64,000 bases of DNA from Adiantum capillus-veneris (GCA_014529385.2 CM043968.1:28233513-28297512), one strand, 5' to 3'. Shown: positions 44,186 through 54,648, counted from the first letter of the stretch. A program made the numbers and translations. Notes: generated by a model not told the origin, from the letters alone.

Positions 44186-45845
44186 GTGATGGCGCCCAAA
44201 ACCAGTCGTGGTCGTAAATCATCACACCGCGTCGACCCTGTTCCTGAGGAATCAGAAAGAGACTCTGATCCTAAGAAGGACTCGGTGACTAAGACCAAGG
44301 CTCTGGAGGAGCACAGTCATGCTGATGAGGCCAAAGAATCTCAGCACTTCAGTCAGTCCAAGAGGAGAAGGACTGAACGGGAAGAACGCAAGGCCAGGAG
44401 TTCTCAAACCACACATAGGGATGTTGGGGCCAAAGGCAGCGAGGGTAGTCGTCACAATTTCAGTAGAAAAGCCAGAGAAGAGACAGAAACTGAGACTGAA
44501 GAAGAAATTGACTCGGATGCTGATACATACCACTACAAGAAGTCTTCAAGACGGAGTCAGGTTCCTAAGGGCAGAAGAGGCAAAGACGATGCTGACCGGC
44601 ATGATTATACCTCTTCATTGAAAATTTCTTTCCCATTGTTCAAAGGTGGGAAGAAAGATGATCCATATGTTCATATCCAAGCTTCTGAATAGTATGCTGA
44701 GTTGAAGAATATTGATGAGGATGTCTGGGGCAAATACTTTCCCCAGACACTAAAGGATGCAGCAAGGAAATGGTACTACCATTACCCAGCTTGCCAACTC
44801 GGATCATGCAACAAATTGCTCAAGGCTTTCATACTGGAATATTCAAACAATAGGGGAGATGAGTACATCCTTTGTGAGTTAGATAAGATTAAACAAGGGA
44901 ATTGTCAGTGAGAAGTTATGTTGAGAAAATTAAGGAGTTAACCAAGCAGCAGTAGGAACCACCATCAAAAAAGAGGCTATGGGCATGGTTTCTAAATGGG
45001 TTCTGCAGTAAGAAGCTCAGAGAACAGGAGGTGCTTAAGAAATTTAATGATTTGGTGCAGAGAGCATTGAAGCTTGAAGAGCAGGCTAAGAAGGAGAGGA
45101 GTCACAAGAAGAGGAGGTCCAATAGTAGCAGTTCTTCCACTGAGAATTATGATACCAATAAGACCTTCAGTAGCTCTAAAACCAGCTCAGATGAAAGAGA
45201 AAAGACAAGGCCAAGAGGGGGTCTTGGTCCAAAAAGATTGATGAGATGGCTCAACAGATTGCTGAAATCAGCCAGACCAAACAACCAATTAGAAGAATGG
45301 AAACCTGGTGTTCAAGGTGCAAATCTAAAGATCATGTTTCCAATGAGTGTCCACAATGTACCTATTGCAAAGCATATGGTCATTTATGGAACAATTGTGG
45401 CATTCGCATTCATCACTTCAAGAAGAGAAAAGATTTGTATGTAGTGGCATTTACCAATGCTGAACTAGCCAGAGTGGAGATAACCAGTGTACCCCAAGAG
45501 GAGAAATCAGGTACCAGTGGTACTGGTACTAGGCGCGGTAGGTACCAGGGAGGTACTGGCCGAGGCCGGGGTTGTGGTAATTTTCAAAATCGAAGCCTTA
45601 ACTGTTATACTTGTGACAAGTATGGGCATTTTACGGCTCAGTGTCCAAAAACACCTAACACTGCGGTTACTAAGGCAAAAGCCCCAAAGTCAGTTCCTGT
45701 ACGAGGAGTTATACGCAGCAAAGGGGTAGTCATTGAGGAAATTCCATATGAGCCGGCAAAACCAGTCAGTTCTGAGAGTAGCAAATGGGTTGAGCAGAGA
45801 GAGGTGTGGAAGGCAAAGAGTAAAGAAAAGGTAGTCGATGAATAG
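44186..45845 (+). pseudogene. G6 gag with two zinc knuckles
   Basis: The start MMAPKTSRGRKSSHRVDP opens a basic/acidic N-terminal region of about 150 residues. The gag core follows: KISFPLFKGGKKDDPYVHI, a stop at 44690-44692, then a region to 44911 with AARKWYYHYPA and LLKAFILEY. After more stops, a charged segment (45031-45250, RSHKKRRSNSSSS). In the frame at 45246-45845 are a Cys/His array C..C....H....C..C..C....H....C (CSRCKSKDHVSNEC, CTYCKAYGHLWNNC), an Arg/Gly-rich spacer and a further knuckle CYTCDKYGHFTAQC. The double-knuckle-plus-one layout is richer than the usual single gag knuckle. Confidence 0.85.
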
Positions 45846-46369
45846 CAGGAGCAAAGAGAACTGGCGACTAAGATCACAGAAGATCTAGCAAAGAAGCTGC
45901 CAGAGCAGCCAAAAATCTCTGATGTCCAGGTCATTTAAAAGATACCATCCCAATCTTCTGAGAAAGCACAACCAGATCAGTCAAGATCTGGGATTCCTGA
46001 GACTATGTTGGCTGCAGTTCAGGGACAGGTGGAGGAACTAGGGAACGTTAAATCAAATAAAGCTGCAAGAGGAAACATTGAAAGAGGCACCGTAGGTACC
46101 AGAATATAGGAATGGCACTGTGCAGATAGTCCCGATTCTTCAAGTTCTTATAATAACTCTGATCAAGAGAGAGAAGAAATTCATGTCAAGAATTGTGACA
46201 GAATTCAGAAACTGACAGTTGAACTAGATGACATTAGAAAAACTTTTCCTGAAGCAACGAAATTCATCAGACTGCGAAGGAAGACTAAAGTAGAAGCTAG
46301 AGCAGTTGACTTGGCTGTTGTCAAAGATAATGAAGTGCTGGTGATCTAGGTAGACTACAAGGTTAGAAA

Positions 46370-46710
46370 ACAGTAGTAGCCACTATCTTGTGTCATACTG
46401 GATGGAGGAGCAGGAGTAAATATCCTGAGGGCACACCTTCAACAAAGAATAGGTATCACAAACCTGAAACCATCACCTTTCAAAGTTCGAATGGCGGATC
46501 ATCGAGTTGTGCAGGCAATTGGATGATAGAGATTATGCAGATAAGGGTGGGCAAAGAAAAGTTCAAGACCAGCTTCCTAGTACTAGATGTGCAAGGCGCA
46601 TATGGGATGCTACTGGGGCGCAGATGGTTGCAAACGGCACACGCTGTTCACCACTATGCTAGTCAAACTCTGACAATACAAGGCGTCAGTAGAAGAATTC
46701 AGATTTAGAT
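46370..46710 (+). pseudogene. G6 retropepsin
   Basis: CVILDGGAGVNIL near 46395 is the active-site loop, followed by KVRMADHRVVQAIG. After a frameshift near 46510 come VGKEKFKTSFLVLD and GMLLGRRWLQ, the expected flap and terminal motif. Confidence 0.82.
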
Positions 46711-46784
46711 GAACAACACCAAGAGATGGAGAAAGGCGCTGCGACCAGAAGAGCTTTGCCAGAAGTATATATGGGTGAAGAAAA

Positions 46785-47484
46785 TTGAGAGGATGCTGGA
46801 AGCCAATGAATATTTTTCCACTAGCCGAGATAGATCTAAACGCAATATTATTGGATAAATATCTGGCTGAAAAGCAAAAGAAGCAATTTCTAGATCAGTT
46901 CACTGAATTGAATCCTGGAGAACGACCAGTTCAGCTTGATGGACGGCCAGAGAGACCAATCAACTCCAAGGAAGAATTTTCAGATTCCAGTGTAACAGTG
47001 CTCACTGAAGAAGGACACTCTGAAGAAGTTACTAAAGTATTGAATGATGATTTAGAACTAAAAGGTGCGTCTTGGGACTATAGGGAGGAGTCGACCAAAA
47101 GGAAGGGAGGTGGGCCTAACTGGTTGCTTCTAGATGATCAGGAAATCAAAGAATGGAACTTGGGTTCTGAGGAAAATCCTAGGTTGATCAAAGTCAACAA
47201 ACATCTATTCCCAGGAATGAAAGAAAAAGCCCGAGACATGTTTGAGACGTACAAGGACGTATTTGCATGGGAACATACTGATTTGAAAGGGGTAGATCCT
47301 GAAGTCTGTCAACATAGAATACCTCTGAAACCGGATGCCATACCAATGAGACTGCAATGATATCGAATGAATCCAAATTATGCCAAGAAGGTCAAGGAAG
47401 AGATAGATAACCTTCTGAAGGCTGGTTTTATCAGTGAGGGTCGCCAGTAGTGACTGGTTATTTTCTATTGTAGTAGTGCCCAAG
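46785..47484 (+). pseudogene. G6 reverse transcriptase, first part
   Basis: 46785-47360 ends with the RT entry region: ETYKDVFAWEHTDLKGVDPE and HRIPLKP. A stop follows at 47358-47360, then MNPNYAKKVKEEIDNLLKAG and, in another frame, SDWLFSIVVVPK up to 47484. Here T1 begins, in the middle of the conserved finger block. Confidence 0.88.
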
Positions 47485-47485
47485 A

Positions 47486-47515
47486 CATTAGGAAAAATAT
47501 GAACCCTCTAGGGGC
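47486..47515 (+). repeat. T1 left terminal inverted repeat
   Basis: CATTAGGAAAAATATGAACC, then a weaker match (GGGGCCCTTT against GGGCCTTG) to about position 30. Partner at 54619-54648. Confidence 0.85.
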
Positions 47516-48245
47516 CCTTTGGGATTAAGGTTCATTAGAGGCCAGCCAATGAAAAGAGGGTGGTGGACACACTCTATGCCCTCAAAAATGTAGAGGGACA
47601 AAGTAGTCTTACACTTCTTAAATGGGCTCTTACCTAGTGAGAAGGTGGAGGGGGGGGGGGCATATGGAACCTCCAACTTCCCTCCTTTTTTATCCGGTTG
47701 TGAAAAAATCCCAAAAATTTGAAATTTTTCAAAATTTTCAAAACTCAAATTTCATCTTCTTAAAATCCCCCTAAAATTATTTTATGATCAGAAAAGCATT
47801 TTTTGACCTCAAAAAGTCAAAACGTGCACCCAAAAACCCTAAAATTCAAATTTTTAAAAAAACTTTTGAAAAATCCTTTTTTGCTATCCAGAGCTCCCCC
47901 AAAAGTAGTTCTTAGGCAAAAAGTGATTTTCTCTCTCTAGAACCCCTTTTCCAACCCCTCCTTGGTTGCAACCATCACACTCATCCTCTACTCCAACACT
48001 CTCTCTCTCTACACCATCTCCATTGCTACAGCAAGGAAGCTCCTCTCTCCTCCCCTACCACCTTCCATTGCCACACCAAGCAAAGGTTATCCACCTTCTC
48101 CTCCCATTGCCACACCAAGCAAGGGTTATCCAACTTCTCCTCCCATTGCCACAAGGGTTAACCACCTTCTCATATCACTTTATCCCACCTACATTGTAGC
48201 AACAAGCAAGGTCCTTCTCCTCCTCCTAGTTTTCTTTGCTCAACC

Positions 48246-48977
48246 ATGGCCAACTCTACTTCGCAAAGGCGGCCAAAGGATGAGGTCACAACACTTGTAT
48301 GCCACAACACTAGAGGTGTAGATGATGAGTGGGTGCCACAAGAGTTCACCAAAGGTGCTTGGGTATACATGCAACCATTTGCTATTGGCCCTCATCGTGT
48401 GCGAAATCGTGCAAACTTGGATCTTCATTGGAAAGGAAAGCTCCTTGGCTTCAAGAACCGCAAAGACAAGGGGACCGTAGCCATTGTGCAACATGTTTTC
48501 TCAATGTCAACCATGCATTTGCAACAACCACCTCGATTTCCAACACATTGTAAGTACATGTTTTGAGAATACGAAGCTAGGTGTGAAATCACAGCGTAAT
48601 GTTATTATGGATTCATACTTAAGATTTGTCATGCATTTATAGTCATATTTCCATCCACGTTGGTGGAGGAGCAGCCACTGCATAGTCTCTCCGGCACATT
48701 CAATGCTATACATGCGGATATTGGAGCAATAATGTTCCCACATCTTTGCCCAACCAAACTGGTTCAAAGAAGGATTTTCTTATATTCTCACTCATATATT
48801 GTCCCTACTTCTACACAAGCGTTTGGAACGCTTGAACCCATCAAAGTAACTTCCTTATTAAGTATGGAGTGGCCGGTGCCAGATTTGTGGTCGGTAGCAT
48901 CTTTCAAGCAAAAGATGACAATGGATGTCCAAAACTCTTTGAAATACTCTAAAGCTTCTAGGTCTGTGGGCTTGTGA
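48246..48977 (+). CDS. T1 plus-strand gene, two exons, unknown function
   Basis: Exon 1 runs from ATG 48246 (MANSTSQRRPKDEVTTLVCH) to 48549, with donor GTAAGT at 48550. Exon 2 runs from 48643 (after TTTATAG) to the stop at 48975-48977. Joining at these sites keeps one frame of about 212 codons. The 93-bp intron is a normal plant size. Exon 1 carries WVPQEFTKGAWVYMQPFAIG and a Lys/Arg-rich stretch (HWKGKLLGFKNRKDKG). Exon 2 has HSLSGTFNAIHADIGAIM. No domain is recognised. No broken codon appears, unlike the neighbouring retroelements. The gene converges on the H3-fold gene across the palindrome. It could be an accessory transposition protein. Confidence 0.6.
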
Positions 48978-49192
48978 ACTCCTCAGATACATGATGTAAA
49001 ATCACCGTTTTGGAAGTAATAAAAAATATTTGAAATTGTCTCTCTATCTTGCAAATTCTTTTGAATGTGATTTGTCAATCTTGAAAATTGTTTCAATTGG
49101 TGATATGAAAATTGTTTTGATTGGTGACTTTGTAATTTCAAGTTCTGTATGTAATTTCAGTCAATTTCAGTAAATTTAGGTATTTTATGTTC

Positions 49193-49341
49193 CCTAGGGG
49201 GTAGATAAGCCTACCAAGGGCCAAAAAAAGCCTGGCCACAAGGGCGCGCAAATGGCCCATCCATCAGTTTTGGATGGGCCATTTGCGCGCCCTTGTGGCC
49301 AGGCTTTATTTTGCCCCTGGTAGGCTTATCTACCCCCTAGG
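49193..49341. repeat. large hairpin 1 in the T1 palindrome
   Basis: Arms of about 70 bp nearly perfect: CCTAGGGGGTAGATAAGCCT against the complement ending CTACCCCCTAGG. The core CTGGCCACAAGGGCGCGCAA is repeated inverted around an 8-10 bp loop (CATCAGTTTTG). Confidence 0.95.
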
Positions 49342-49719
49342 ATACTTACAAAGCACAAATTTATTGAAATGAATTGGTTTTGCATCATTAATTTAGATGC
49401 ACCCTTTTATGGCAATTCCAGCATATGTTCACACTCAAGGACACTAGAAAAGGTGAAATCAATTATGAAATGAAGTTTCCAGCACACTATCACCTGCTTT
49501 AGCTCTACCTAGTACACCCCTGCACCAAAAAGTCCAATTACATTGGACATTTGAAAAATCCAAATTAATGTTGCATAGACACTTGGTTTCACAATATGTT
49601 ATTTTTTTTTATATCCTATAGGGAATTCAAAGCTTGAAATGGCCAAAAAAGGGTGTCCACAAGGATCCATGTAAAATAATGTTGCAAAACCAATAGGTTT
49701 TAGTAAATTTGTGCTTTTT

Positions 49720-49879
49720 AAGTACCCTTGAGGGTAATAAGCCTACAAGGGGCAAAAAAAAGCCTGGCCACAAGGGCGCGCAAATGGCCCATCCAAAACT
49801 AATGGATGGGCCATTTGCGCGCCCTTGTGGCCAGGCTTATTTTTGCCCCTTGTAGGCTTATCTACCCCCAAGGGTACTT
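49720..49879. repeat. large hairpin 2 in the T1 palindrome
   Basis: Same core as hairpin 1 (CTGGCCACAAGGGCGCGCAA), with longer outer arms AAGTACCCTTGAGGGTA against TACCCCCAAGGGTACTT. Loop about AAAACTAA. Confidence 0.95.
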
Positions 49880-50055
49880 AAAAAGCACAAATTTACTGAA
49901 ATTGACTGAAATTACATACAAAACTTGAAATTACAAAGTCATTTCATTAGAAAGATAATAGAAACAGTAGACACAACTGTTGATCATATTGCAATTGGAA
50001 AGTCAAATCATTACAAAGATAAGGGTGTGCAATACAAAAAGAGGGGTAACTTCGG

Positions 50056-50952
50056 CTAATGCTCGAAGTCTCGTTGCAATCGACGTGCAAGCTGCATATC
50101 TTTTGGCTGTATTGTCACTCGCTTTGCATGTATGGCGCATAGGTTGGTATCTTCCAACACCGAAATGATGTGGGCCTCTGCAGCTTCTTGAATAGCCTCT
50201 AGCGCTATTGCTTGCATTCTAAACTGATTTCCATGGCTTTGAAGCACCTCCTTCACAGTGCGAGCGAAGGGGGCGCGTCGAATCAAAAGCTCCGTCGTCT
50301 TCTGGTAGTGGCGGATTTCTGCAAATGCCCTTGCTATTTTTCGGCACCGCTGCGGTTGTCTTGGGAACACTTGCACATTTGCTAGCGGGCGGCGTTTAGG
50401 CTTCTTGAAAAACTTAGGCTTGCGCCTGTTTACATGCTTAGGGGTTGGTTCTGCAGCCTCTTCTGATTCTTCCTCTTTCCTTGGCTGCCGATCTTGTCGT
50501 GTGGGGAGAGCTCCCTGGCCTTGAGGCAATGTCTTCCCCCCAACGGCCATCCAGTGTGTGCGGGGTATTTTATCTCGCAGCCATGGTGTCTCACTCTCTG
50601 ATTCAGTGTCTGTATGGAACACCCGAGTCCTGGATGGTCCTGCTTGTGATTGGTGGCGCGACGGCTGTTCCCTATCGGACTCTGTTGTTTGCTGGCCCTC
50701 TCCTTCTCTCCAGCGCTGGGCACATTGCTTCATTCTCCTTCTAGGTGTTATACCTTGAGGAGGTGGAGATTCAACAGTCCTCGATGACTCTCGTGCCCTA
50801 CCACCATGCCCACTACCAGATGAGTTCCTGGAACGACCAGGCGTTCGTGGCCGTTTTCTTGTGCCTTTAAGCCATGACGGCTTCTCACATCCTTGGAGGG
50901 TGTTTTTGTTGGCAAGCGGATGCTCTTTCGCGGTTTGTTTGGTGCGCACCAT
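50056..50952 (-). CDS. histone H3-fold protein with long N-terminal extension, carried by T1
   Basis: An intact single-exon 298-codon ORF. Residues 1-9 (MVRTKQTAK) copy the H3 tail start, so the Lys4 context is kept, but the Lys9/Ser10 equivalents are Glu/His. Residues ~15-200 are an added Arg/Ser/Pro/Glu-rich segment with Lys/Arg clusters ([14 protein letters not shown]), probably a nuclear signal. Residues ~204-298 are the H3 histone fold: [18 protein letters not shown] (alpha-N and alpha-1), [10 protein letters not shown] (alpha-2) and [20 protein letters not shown], then QLARR at the end. Loop 1 has canonical H3 length, without the extension of plant CENH3. QEAAEA matches plant rather than animal H3. 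The Lys79 region (SHGNQ) is changed. Normal H3 is 136 residues. A TATA-like box precedes it. It probably acts in chromatin; its role for the transposon is unknown. Confidence 0.9.
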   Translation of the reverse strand: MVRTKQTAKEHPLANKNTLQGCEKPSWLKGTRKRPRTPGRSRNSSGSGHGGRARESSRTVESPPPQGITPRRRMKQCAQRWREGEGQQTTESDREQPSRHQSQAGPSRTRVFHTDTESESETPWLRDKIPRTHWMAVGGKTLPQGQGALPTRQDRQPRKEEESEEAAEPTPKHVNRRKPKFFKKPKRRPLANVQVFPRQPQRCRKIARAFAEIRHYQKTTELLIRRAPFARTVKEVLQSHGNQFRMQAIALEAIQEAAEAHIISVLEDTNLCAIHAKRVTIQPKDMQLARRLQRDFEH

Positions 50953-51008
50953 TTCGTTGGTAAGAGCTCACCTGTTCTTAAGAAATGAGTGGTTTATGAG
51001 AGCATGCA

Positions 51009-51017
51009 ATATTTATA
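51009..51017 (-). promoter_or_regulatory. TATA-like box upstream of the H3-fold ORF
   Basis: The minus strand reads TATAAATAT about 57-65 bp before the ATG at 50952, a position compatible with a short 5' leader. Just upstream is a GGGCCC...GGGCCC inverted repeat (51020-51041). It suggests the ORF is transcribed on its own, not as part of the transposase gene. Confidence 0.5.
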
Positions 51018-51091
51018 AGGGCCCATTTAAAAAGGGCCCTATTCACACTAATTTTTTTAAAAAAAGTATTATTTTTTAAATAAACATGTCG

Positions 51092-54080
51092 CTAAGAGTT
51101 GGACCCTGCGTTCACGTTTAGTGACTCGCGCAGTATCCGCTTTGATCCTTGTTGCACTCTGCATCGCCGCCATGCAGCATGCTTGGTGGGACCTTGCGAC
51201 ATTTGCCACTTGTTGCTATGCTCTTGACGACTCCATTTCCGCACTTCAATAGCAATCTTGGATTGTCGTGCACGCTCCATTGTGAGCTTACGAGCAAATG
51301 TTGTGCGAAAAAACCAATTGAACATCTCCTCCAAATAATTGGATTGCACCATTCCACCACCATGTCGAGTATTTTTGAAGTACACTCCCCTTGCTCGATA
51401 ATGGGACTTCTCCATGCCTTGAGTGCTAAAAATTTCAAGCGATCCATACTTGTGCATAAAAAATGCACCATGCGCAAACAAGATATGTTGTTCACATAAG
51501 TAAACGATCCACATTATTAAATAAAAACAATCCCTTGTAATGAATACACCATGTAAAATGACTTACCATGTAATGTGTGATGTTATTTTCACCCCAAGAA
51601 AGGGTGAAGACCTTGGTAAAATCCGCCAAGGCTTCTTGAAATGATTGGCGTTGTTCTTCTGTTGTGTTGTTAAGGCCCATAAGCTTGACCATTTTATCAA
51701 AATGTGCCCAAACTTGCTTGCGCTTGTTTGCAAGCTCGCCATTTGAATCATTGTCGGTAGTAGCTTTGCATAACTCCTTCCAAAGCTCCCAAAGGTTACC
51801 TGCCTGCTGGTTGGAGCTGTTTTGAGCATCATATTGACTTGGCTTTCCTTGGGAAACTTTCTTCAAAAAGTGTCTAGCTTTTTGTCCACTCATTGACACT
51901 TGTCGAGCAATTTCATGGGCCTCCCCTGTGTTCTTTGCAGCAACGGTAGACACATTTCCACCGTGACAGTAGCCAATGGAATTCAAGAGTACCTCCACTC
52001 TTTCGACGATCGCTTCCTGGGACTTTTCCAATGGTTTCATTGTGAAAGCATAGTCAATGTGGAGCTTCAATAGCCTATCAAAAATACGCATGAATGCGTG
52101 TAATGTACAAAAATGTACATTCGATAGAGGAAATCGAAAGATTGGATTCCAAGCGTGGTCCTTTTGATCACGATCTCGGGCATTGAGCATGGGACGTCTC
52201 AGAATAGACGGTTCCCATTCTCTACCTTCATCTCCGACATCACGACAATCTAACCCTTGTTCTCCATGCCCTTGCCATGGAAGCATGGAACCGGCCTTTG
52301 CAGTGCTCTTATGTGATTTTTGTCCATTAGGTTTGTACCCTCAAGTGCAAAATGGACAAGGCATGAGAGAAGAAGCCCCTTATTTGTAGCCAAGCAAACA
52401 CTTTATGGTCTTCAAATCCCCACCTAAGTGCCACTCCACATCATAACTACCAAAACCCTCAATCTCCAACTTCTGACCTGCAATTTGGGAGTGTATTACT
52501 TCTATGATCCATGGAGTTCTCTCAAAAATCCATGAAAGTACTCCATTGGTCTCTTTGGGCACCTCAATAGCACCCAACCACCAAATGTCTTTCTCTGATT
52601 GCACGCTAAAAGATGGGGTGGGAGATGGCTCGACTGAATCCCTTCGCTTGGTTTGCAGAAGGGCCTCGTTCATTAGAGTGACACTTAGCCTCTCTAACCT
52701 TCGGCCTTTCACTATTTGACACTCATCGAGTTTCAGCACAAAAGCGACTTTTGTGCCAAGTACTACAAAATAAATAGTGCTAAGACCTTAAACTTCAGAG
52801 TCTATGATAAGAATAATACCAAAGAAAAAAGTAAAGTGTGTCACCTTCTTCAGGTAACTCGTAAAATCTAAGCATGGCTTCTTGAAGCCTTCTAAGATCC
52901 ACGAAAATATTGTTCCACATTGTGTAAGGAAAGCCCTTCTCCGAAGGTCTTATGGATTGTTTCTTACCTTTTCCCCTTGTCTTGTCTTTGTTGCGCATGA
53001 AGCATAAAGGGAAGTTGGCATTGTATCCTCAATGTGTAGGTATGTCCCAATGCGGGAGAACACATCTTCGTTTGAGGCCTTCTTTGCGAGCTTGACCTTG
53101 TGAGGAACGGGAAATCGGTCTTCCACAATGCCATGTTCTTTGAGGGCATCCTTTAGGAGTTGGAAAATAGCCTGATAGGCTTTGGTGCTGATTCCAGCCT
53201 CATCACAAGCTTGTTGAACGTCATCATCACTAACCACATTTCTTAATTTACGCATAAGGTCCTTGGTGACTGCATCCTTAATGTGCTTACCTCCAGGTGA
53301 TTGTAAGATAGAAATCACATCCTGGGTATTGAGACAACTAGTGAGAAGGTTGACTCGATCATCTTGGCTTGTTCCACCGCATGCCTCCTGGATGAAGTTT
53401 CTAGCAACAAATAAACATAAATGTTAGAAAATAGTGTGAAGTAAGAATGCATCATGCAAATAAAGACCAAATCACCTTGTGGTTGTAACTCGTCGTTTGC
53501 GTGCTCCTCCCGAATGTGCAAGAGTTTCAATGGATGAATACGTGCGTTTGCGTTCCCTTGCACCAAGGGGTGTTTCTTTCAAGTATGTGATGGTGTTGGT
53601 AAGCTTCTGGATGTGGGACTCATTTTCTTGCATTTGTTGTTCAAGAGTTTTAACTACCCTCTCCGAAGAGGCAACACTCTCTTGTAATGCCATCGTCTTG
53701 AGGTGAAGAGCTTGACATTCGTGCATCCACATATGCAAAGAAGCACCTGCACCCATACACAACCGCTTGCAATAGCCTAACAAGCCTGCTTCTCCCCTCC
53801 CAAGAAATTGAAGAAATGTGGAAAGGCTATTAAACGGTGGATGGAAGCGGCTTATAGGATCGTAAGGGTACAAATGGCCATCCACCCAAATGTCAACATT
53901 GGTCTCACAAGCTGTGCGACGTTCCTGTGATGACCTTTGATCACCTTCACTAGTGGTCTTCGGTGCAAATGCCGTGGGTAAGCGAATATGTATGCTTTTG
54001 GTGTGCGGAGTACGTGGTGGTGGAAGCAAACCATTTGTGATGTCCGTGAGCACCATGGAAGCTGTTGCGTGAGGAAGCAA
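51092..54080 (-). pseudogene. T1 transposase-like gene, multi-exon, damaged
   Basis: Exon 1 54080-53476 ends AG|GTGATT. Exon 2 53400-52978 starts after TTGCTAG and stays in frame. Exon 3 ends at 52845 (GAAG|GTGACA); its start is unclear (frame change near 52975). Exon 4 52762-51567 joins in phase. Exon 5 is about 51514-51092. Exon 1 has a coiled coil (ERVVKTLEQQMQENESHIQK). Exon 4 holds EWHLGGDLKTIKCLLGYK, two in-frame stops (TAA at 52380, TGA about 40 bases later), a Cys pair (PCPFC), then NVHFCTLHAFMRIFDRLLKL. Exon 5 has LEIFSTQGMEKSHYRARG. A GGD.K motif, then C.LH, then a late Glu motif is the pattern of RNase H-fold transposases. About 920 codons in all. Superfamily not identified. Confidence 0.65.
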
Positions 54081-54618
54081 ATGATGAAAAGATAGAGGGG
54101 GAAGGGTAGAGAGGTTGAGGAAGATGGGAGGAGAGAAGGAGGGAGGGGGGGGGAGGAGGAGGAAGGTAGGGGCAGGGAGGGAGAGGAGAGGGAGAGAGAG
54201 AGAGAGGAGGGAGGAGGAGGAGAGAACAAAATGTTTATTACTTTTTGGGGGAAAAGAGTTTTGAAAAAATGGACTTTCTAAGCTTGTGGGTTAAAAAATA
54301 GGTCAAAAAATGATTTTTGGATATGTATATATGTTGGGAGGGAGTTTTAAGTAAAAAACAAGTAAAAATGAATTTATTTTTTTTAAGTCAAATTTTGTCT
54401 CTTTGTGACCCACATTTTTGCTGATGTGGACACACCCCTATGCTTCCTTCACTTTAAAAAAAGCTAGAGAGAGAAAGTAACCCTTTAGGTCCACATCCTA
54501 CATTTGTCTAAAAAAAAGGCTAGAAAAGCCTACTCAAAACTACATTCTTCAATGCCCTTGCCCCCTAAACCCCACACAACATTAGCCTTAATTCCTAAAA
54601 ATTAGGATTCCTTACAAG
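54081..54618. other. T1 right subterminal region
   Basis: A CT-rich leader on the minus strand (plus-strand GA/GGGAGG-rich 54090-54225) just upstream of the transposase start, then A/T-rich DNA to the terminal repeat. No gene seen. Confidence 0.55.
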
Positions 54619-54648
54619 GCCCATGCAAGGTTCATATTTCTCCTAATG
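54619..54648 (-). repeat. T1 right terminal inverted repeat
   Basis: The reverse complement reads CATTAGGAGAAATATGAACC, one mismatch to the left end over 20 bases. Confidence 0.85.

Larger units (their letters stand above)
49126..49940. repeat. 815-bp compound palindrome in T1
   Basis: Outer arms GACTTTGTAATTTCAAGTT (49126) and the complement ending AAATTACAAAGTC (49940) extend about 65 bp each. Inside each half sits a large hairpin (49193-49341 and 49720-49879). Further inward, GAATTGGTTTTGCA (about 49370) faces TTGCAAAACCAAT (about 49682). The whole is symmetrical about 49530. It separates the convergent 3' ends of the plus-strand gene and the H3-fold gene. Confidence 0.9.
47486..54648. 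mobile_element. T1: DNA transposon carrying a histone H3-fold gene (7.2 kb)
   Basis: Inserted inside the G6 RT between two halves of one conserved block. Termini are inverted: CATTAGGAAAAATATGAACC at 47486 and its near-complement ending CCTAATG at 54648 (19 of 20 match, then looser similarity). Flanks are AAGA on the left and AAAA on the right, so no clear long target duplication; the G6 codons on either side meet with at most one extra base. Contents left to right: plus-strand spliced gene, 815-bp palindrome, minus-strand histone H3-fold ORF, minus-strand multi-exon transposase-like gene. I cannot assign it to a named superfamily. Confidence 0.85.

Noticed and set aside
50445-50744. Plus-strand open frames opposite the H3-fold gene
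   Set aside because: Antisense shadows. The minus-strand frame has clear histone motifs and these have none.
50056-50952. Centromeric CENH3 as the identity of the T1 histone
   Set aside because: Loop 1 has ordinary H3 length, and the [11 protein letters not shown] segment is of canonical H3 type. The long N-terminal tail alone is not enough.
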